DNA from: Acanthaster planci
Lineage: Eukaryota > Echinodermata > Asteroidea > Valvatida > Acanthasteridae
Assembly: GCF_001949145.1 (NCBI RefSeq)
Contig: NW_019091767.1
Coordinates: 32,381-44,940 of the forward strand
Length of the DNA stretch: 12,560 nucleotides
Direction of reading: 5' to 3'
Shown: positions 9,201 through 12,560 of the stretch, one piece after another
How the letters are laid out: each line of letters begins with the position of its first letter
Position numbering within the stretch: position 1 is the stretch's first letter
Notes under the pieces: generated by a model
Told to the model about the DNA's origin: nothing
What the model saw: only the letters and a program-made list of their open reading frames with translations
The model's database searches: none
Made by a program: the position numbers and the translations under genes

Positions 9201-10227
9201 AATTGGCCAAGGTGAGCCGCCAAACTCGGTCGATAAACTCGTATGCACTCTCAACACTAAAGAAAAATATGTGGTTCATCATCGTACATTGCAAAAAATA
9301 TCTCGAACTCGGGCTTTGCTTAAAACAAGTTCACCGCGTGATGTCGTTTAAACAATGGCCTTGGATGAGAAGCTATATTGACAAAAATACCGAATTACGC
9401 AAGAAAGCAAAAAATGATTTTGAGAAAGACTTTTTCAAATTGATGAACAACTCGGTCTTTGGCAAGACGATGGAAAATGTCAGGCTTCGTGTTGACGGTC
9501 ATTTATTGAGGGATGCCCAAGATTCCGACAAGTACAGAAAATTAACTTATAAACCGAATTACAAATCGACGGTACCATTTGAGGATTGTTCCCTTTCGTT
9601 TGTGGAGATGTACCGAACCAAAACAAAATTAAATAAGCCAATCTATTGCGGTGTAAGTATTCTCAATATCTCAAAAACGTTGATGTACGATTTTTATTAC
9701 AACGAGCTGAAAGCAAATTTTGGTTGGGGGTACGCTTACTTTACACGGACACTGATTCTCTATTAGTTCAAATCGAGCGAAGCTCACATTCCTTGGTCGA
9801 CTACCTAAACGAAAAGCGCAATTTGTTTGACTTTAGTAATTACCCGCCCGATCATCCGCTTTACAGCACCAAAAATAAAAAAGTCATAGGCAAAATGAAA
9901 GACGAATTTGGTGGCAAAACAATTTTAGAAGCCGTTTGCATCAGGCCAAAAATGTATTCGATCTTAACTACCGATCACAATTTAAAGAAGGCGAAAGGGG
10001 TCTCCAAAGTAGTATCCGAGAAACGGTTAACCCACTAGATGTATAAAAGCTGCTTATTTGACCAAACGCATTATTTCAATAAACAACAATTATTTAGATC
10101 GGATAAACATTGGATGTTCACCATTTCACAAAATAAACTTAGTCTGTCACCGTTGGACACAAAGCGCTACATATTATCAAATAGAATCGATACGTTGGCT
10201 TACGGGCATAAGCTAATCCGGCGGTAA
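6251..10227 (+). pseudogene. POLB: Protein-primed family B DNA polymerase of a Polinton, with six lesions
   Basis: This gene would replicate the element by protein-primed synthesis. The span equals about 1,325 codons, near full length for Polinton polymerases. The ATG at 6251 is the first after an in-frame TAA at 6242-6244. In order: two SAP/HeH-like helical repeats (about residues 36-67 and 83-112, each with a K-x-Y-N-I-P core); a linker domain including the conserved SSYIPLP motif (7015-7035); a C2HC zinc finger (7471-7533); the exonuclease I motif YADFES (7639-7656); an endonuclease VII-like Cys/His segment (DHCHVTGKYRG...CN, about 8116-8169); exonuclease II (HNLEKYDAH, about 8219-8245); exonuclease III YxxxD (8647-8661); palm motif A (YLDANNLYG, 8944-8970); motif B (KLMNNSVFGKTME, 9437-9475); and motif C (YTDTDSL, 9742-9762). 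The lesions are a frameshift within about 6962-6990, TGA at 7408-7410, TGA directly after motif A at 8971-8973, one extra base in the A6 run at 9293-9298, one missing base at the G5 run at 9726-9730, and TAG at 10036-10038. All catalytic motifs survive, so decay is recent or some lesions are sequencing errors. The family call is certain; activity of this copy is unlikely. Confidence 0.95.
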
Positions 10228-11220
10228 TTCGGTGTCTTCGGGTACTACCTGAAGTTCCTCTTTGACAAAACTCCTATTTGGTCCGTTTAATAAATAGTAC
10301 AAAGTGGGACCCGTTTTGACCCTCTTGCCTTTCACTCGTTTAAATTGACTCGTGCGCTTTTCAATTTGATAGACGTCCACGGACCAGACCGGATCTGTTG
10401 CCCTTCTGACGGTACCTCCCTCTTGCTCGCCCGGATAATATAAATACCTAACGACCGCGTCTGGAGGAAGTTCTTGCTTGCTCGTTTTTGGAGGTGCACT
10501 CGGTGCTTGTTTCACTCTGGTCGCTAATTTGACGGCTTCTGCAGGAACGGCATCTATTAACCGCGTTTTTTCCTCGTTTACCGATTTTATAACTTGAGGC
10601 AAACGCTCCACCCATTCCACGTTACGCTCACCCACGTTTATCATTTCTTGAGCGTATTGGTGGCCGAATAAACGCTCGGCTAAAGTGCGGTTAAACCTTT
10701 CTACGATTCCTTGAGATCTGTGTACCCCAGGTTCACCCACCTGAATTTGTACCCCGTGTTTAACCATTAACCGTTTGAAGTCGCCTTTGAATTCAGATCC
10801 CGAGTCTATCATCACGAATTTTGGCCAGGTCAGAGGTGATCGCTCGTAAATTTTCTTTATTGCCTCGCTCACTTGTTCGGCGGTTTTACTGGTCAACGGT
10901 TCTGCTTCTTTATACCGGGAACCCACGTCTACCACGGTCAAAGCGTACTTAAACGTTTTTCTTTTAACGCGGTCCCAGGGTAGATAAAGTACGTCCATTT
11001 GACGCGCGTAATTAGGTTCGACCGATTCTAATTGCAACATTGTAGGTCTGGGTACGTAATTTGGTTTTGGTAAATATATTTGCCAAACGGCCTGCTTTTT
11101 TAGCCAGTTTCTGATGGCTAATTTGTCCGCACCGGTCGTTTCGTGTAGATGATCGACCGCGCTTTCTCCTCGCCAGTAACCCTGTGGGCTGTAAAACAAC
11201 TTTGAAAATTCTCTCTCCAT
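10213..11220 (-). CDS. INT: Polinton retrovirus-like integrase, D,D(35)E
   Basis: This 335-residue intact ORF encodes an enzyme that inserts linear element DNA into the host chromosome by strand transfer in the nucleus. An N-terminal helical segment (about 1-60) lacks the HHCC zinc motif of retroviral integrases but resembles the Polinton type, with an IRNWLKKQ helix. The catalytic rve core holds Asp76 (QMDVLYL), Asp139 (MIDSGSEF) and Glu174 (GIVERFNRT). Asp139 and Glu174 are exactly 35 apart, the classic spacing. A basic, proline-rich linker (about 236-255) leads to a C-terminal SH3/chromo-like region (about 275-328) of the kind Polinton integrases use for target binding. The ATG at 11218-11220 is chosen because an 11-nt motif shared with the next gene sits immediately before it. 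The stop codon lies inside the 3' end of the polymerase gene. No lesion is visible, unlike in its neighbours. Confidence 0.95.
   Translation of the reverse strand: MEREFSKLFYSPQGYWRGESAVDHLHETTGADKLAIRNWLKKQAVWQIYLPKPNYVPRPTMLQLESVEPNYARQMDVLYLPWDRVKRKTFKYALTVVDVGSRYKEAEPLTSKTAEQVSEAIKKIYERSPLTWPKFVMIDSGSEFKGDFKRLMVKHGVQIQVGEPGVHRSQGIVERFNRTLAERLFGHQYAQEMINVGERNVEWVERLPQVIKSVNEEKTRLIDAVPAEAVKLATRVKQAPSAPPKTSKQELPPDAVVRYLYYPGEQEGGTVRRATDPVWSVDVYQIEKRTSQFKRVKGKRVKTGPTLYYLLNGPNRSFVKEELQVVPEDTELPPD
10289..10294 (+). terminator. Possible polyadenylation signal for the polymerase
   Basis: AATAAA lies about 62 bp beyond the polymerase stop on the plus strand, inside the oppositely oriented integrase coding sequence. 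Canonical hexamers are common in AT-rich DNA, so this is suggestive only. Confidence 0.3.
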
Positions 11221-11231
11221 TTTAAAATAAG
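11221..11231 (-). promoter_or_regulatory. Shared AT-rich motif directly upstream of the integrase ATG
   Basis: On the minus strand CTTATTTTAAA abuts the integrase ATG. The identical 11-mer lies one base from the ATG of the next minus-strand gene (11652-11662). Here it fills the whole gap between the probable original stop of the upstream gene (11232-11234) and the integrase start. It may be an element-specific promoter or translation-start signal. Confidence 0.5.
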
Positions 11232-11650
11232 TTACGCAAATCGATAAGCTAACAACCCCACCAAGGCCGTCCCGGATATATACCCAAACAAACTCGCGAA
11301 TCTTTTGATCCTCGGAAGGCTCGTAAAAATCGGAAAATAGGCTCTGGCGGTAACGGCGTAATATTCCTACCGGTCAATTCCGAATAAGCCCGCAACGCTT
11401 CGTCCACGTTTATAAATGTCTGCTGACTCGCGCGTTCTTGTCGCATTCGTTCGTTTAAAAAGTCTAACATGTGTACGCGGTTTTGTTCCCATTCTTCTTT
11501 CGCTCGTGCCAATTGCTCCAACGCGAGGTCGTGACGCTTTCGTTCTACGTCGACTTTACTTTTTGATAAACTGCTAAATAAAAAATTTGAGCCCGTGAAA
11601 GCCAAGGCGTTTACTATCGCTCCTCCCACCATCATTAAAACACTAGCCAT
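11232..11650 (-). pseudogene. Small Polinton membrane/coiled-coil protein, frameshifted near the 3' end
   Basis: The ORF readable from the ATG at 11648-11650 gives 133 residues ending at 11249. Residues 1-28 are hydrophobic, with the GG and small-residue pattern of a membrane or signal-anchor segment. Residues about 32-80 are highly charged and heptad-like, probably a coiled coil, followed by a PLPPEP stretch. After that the frame appears lost. One extra base at the A4 run on the plus strand (11334-11337) and another at the C3 run (11283-11285) would place the tail in frames that read an acidic segment, then a second hydrophobic stretch ending at a TAA at 11232-11234. Small proteins of this layout recur in animal Polintons to my recollection, but I know no proven function; a virion or membrane role is a guess. 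The upstream 11-nt motif supports the start. The tail interpretation is less certain than the N-terminal part. Confidence 0.7.
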
Positions 11651-11674
11651 TTTTAAAATAAGGTTAAATTAAAT
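11651..11674. promoter_or_regulatory. 24-bp divergent intergenic promoter region
   Basis: Only 24 bp, all A/T except two G, separate the divergent start codons at 11650 (-) and 11675 (+). It contains the minus-strand copy of CTTATTTTAAA at 11652-11662 and the string TTAAATTAAAT before the plus-strand ATG. Both genes must be controlled from this space or from inside one another. Confidence 0.5.
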
Positions 11675-12079
11675 ATGGATAACGAAATTAAAGATAAATT
11701 AATCGAGATTCAAACCGATCAAACGGAGATTCAGCAGATGCTGGGTGATATGCGCGCCGATATAGATCACTAGACCATCGTTAGTAGCGTCGTAGCTAGC
11801 GTCAGGGGTGTCGGAACTCCTAGTGTAACGCCTGAACCGACACCTCCTTCCAAAGGTGGACTTACCGATTGGATCAAACGTCAACTGTGGAACCTGGCAA
11901 ACGTGTTAAAGAAACTGGGGTTGAAAGCTTTGGGCGCTTTGCCTGGGGTCATAGGTAGCATTTTGAGTTTGATTTTCAACGTGGCGAGTAAAGCGGTCGG
12001 ATGGGTGGCAGAGCATCTGTGGACCTTGTTTGTAGGCTTGGGTGTTTTGCTTTTAACGTACGTGCAAAAGAATGGGTAA
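11675..12079 (+). pseudogene. Small amphipathic/hydrophobic Polinton protein with an internal TAG
   Basis: From the ATG at 11675 the frame stays open for 134 codons to a TAA at 12077-12079, except for one TAG at codon 33 (11771-11773). Residues 1-32 are polar and heptad-like (probable coiled coil). Residues 49-60 are a Pro/Thr-rich linker. Residues 61-85 form a basic amphipathic stretch (GGLTDWIKRQLWNL). Residues about 86-104 and 115-130 are hydrophobic and could insert in membranes. The regular composition either side of the TAG shows it was one gene. I recall similar small proteins in animal Polintons, without a proven role. A membrane-active minor virion protein is a speculative reading based on the amphipathic and hydrophobic design. 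It is divergent from the coiled-coil gene and convergent with the gene at 12160. Confidence 0.7.
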
Positions 12080-12101
12080 ATAGGGCAAACAAATTTAAAA
12101 A

Positions 12102-12138
12102 AATAAAAATTCCATCTCAAATTTGGGGCGGAATTTTT
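12102..12138. terminator. Hairpin with AATAAA between convergent genes
   Basis: The 80-bp gap between the convergent stops at 12079 and 12160 holds a perfect 9-bp inverted repeat, AAAAATTCC (12105-12113) and GGAATTTTT (12130-12138), with a 16-nt loop. It is overlapped on the left by AATAAA at 12102-12107. It is a plausible shared 3'-end signal; the stem is AT-rich and weak. Confidence 0.4.
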
Positions 12139-12159
12139 TAATGTCTTAGTTCAAACCGT

Positions 12160-12558
12160 TCAAGTTAAAACCTTGTATAACGTAAAACCGATGACACCCA
12201 CGGCAATGGCTTCGACGGTTAATGATAGTTTCTCTTCGTTGTGTATGTCGAGCGATTTAGAAGGGGGAGCCGGAGCGATGCTCGTTGCTCCCTCTGGTTG
12301 CTTTGGTCTGGCAGGGCTCGCTTCGATTTGCTTTGGTTCTTCTGCAAAATCGTCTTTAACCTCAGGCTCCATATTTAAACCCGGTACGTAACCAGTCTGC
12401 ATATCCGCAGTCGCGACTTGTAAATTGTTGTTATATCCCTCAAAAGTGCCGATGCGTAAGTCCATGTCAGAGGGTATCAGATATAACCCCGGTCTGACCA
12501 CAAAATCTAAAGGCGTTTTTGCGTATTGTAGCGAATTTTGAAAATGCTCGATTGATTC
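12160..12558 (-). CDS. Partial Polinton-associated protein with C-terminal membrane segment
   Basis: The frame is open from the right window edge to a TGA at 12160-12162, giving the last 132 residues; the true start lies outside. A GTG at 12499-12501 is probably internal, because the open frame and protein-like composition continue upstream of it. The visible part has a structured N-terminal section containing RPGLYLIPSDM, then a low-complexity Glu/Pro/Ala/Lys linker (about 65-100), and a hydrophobic C-terminal segment (VEAIAVGVIGFTLYKVL) likely to span a membrane, with almost no tail after it. I do not recognise the family. Tail-anchored topology and location in a Polinton gene cluster make a virion or assembly-related role possible but unproven. 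No lesion is visible. Confidence 0.65.
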   Translation of the reverse strand, partial: ESIEHFQNSLQYAKTPLDFVVRPGLYLIPSDMDLRIGTFEGYNNNLQVATADMQTGYVPGLNMEPEVKDDFAEEPKQIEASPARPKQPEGATSIAPAPPSKSLDIHNEEKLSLTVEAIAVGVIGFTLYKVLT

Positions 12559-12560
12559 TG

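Larger units (their letters stand above)
5943..12560. mobile_element. Maverick/Polinton-type element, partial and degraded
   Basis: The diagnostic pair of a protein-primed family B polymerase and a retrovirus-like integrase is present, together with three small ORFs packed at spacings of about 10-80 bp in both orientations. These are hallmarks of metazoan Polintons. The order is polymerase (+), integrase (-), coiled-coil protein (-), amphipathic protein (+), and an incomplete gene (-) at the right edge. Polintons usually span about 15-20 kb, so at least half the element lies beyond the window. Expected but not seen here are the major and minor capsid proteins, the packaging ATPase and the maturation protease. 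The left limit is set provisionally at the repeat cluster; neither a terminal inverted repeat partner nor a target-site duplication can be verified. At least nine reading-frame lesions suggest a non-autonomous copy, though some may be assembly errors. Confidence 0.9.

Noticed and set aside
9293-9766. Programmed ribosomal frameshifting at the A6 and G5 runs
   Set aside because: The shifts go in opposite directions, no downstream structure was evident, and other random lesions are present. Mutation or sequencing error is simpler.
12173-12391. 72-codon plus-strand ORF opposite the right-edge gene
   Set aside because: It is low-complexity antisense of the Glu/Pro/Ala linker on the minus strand, which is the better-supported frame.

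Overview
The window looks like nuclear DNA from an animal genome assembly, probably a highly heterozygous invertebrate. The species cannot be named from the sequence. AT-rich non-coding DNA fills roughly the left half. The right half (about 5943 to the window edge) carries part of a Maverick/Polinton-type DNA element, the self-synthesizing transposons related to adintoviruses and polintoviruses. Two hallmark genes support this: a long protein-primed family B DNA polymerase (pPolB, 6251-10227, +) and a retrovirus-like D,D(35)E integrase (10213-11220, -).

Left half (1-5942). I see no convincing intact gene. Two blocks are present twice: 1-861 with 1448-2288, and 3256-3820 with 3822-4325. In both cases a single N (862, 3821) sits exactly where the first copy ends. 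At 3821 the second copy starts immediately after the N. This suffix-to-prefix geometry suggests overlapping allelic contigs that were joined without being merged, rather than biological duplications. A third N (5298) shows no such overlap. A 72-nt candidate host exon lies at 4428-4499.

Element left end (5943-6250). A 63-bp unit occurs twice in tandem and is overlapped by a 27-bp imperfect inverted repeat. A TATA-like box follows just upstream of the polymerase start. This may belong to the terminal repeat of the element, but the exact end and the target-site duplication could not be fixed.

Element genes. The polymerase keeps its exonuclease, palm and zinc-binding motifs but is broken by three frameshifts and three stop codons. 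It meets the integrase tail to tail with a 15-bp overlap. Leftward of the integrase promoter lies a small membrane/coiled-coil gene (11232-11650, -), broken near its 3' end by two frameshifts. Divergent from it, after a 24-bp gap, is a small amphipathic/hydrophobic protein gene (11675-12079, +) with one internal TAG. A third small gene (12160-12558, -) is open and runs off the right edge. The integrase and the coiled-coil gene share an identical 11-nt AT-rich motif directly before their ATGs.

In the usual Polinton plan the polymerase and integrase replicate and insert the element, while capsid proteins, a packaging ATPase and a protease build particles. None of those morphogenesis genes can be identified in this window. 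They would be expected to the right, and the copy seen here is probably inactive.
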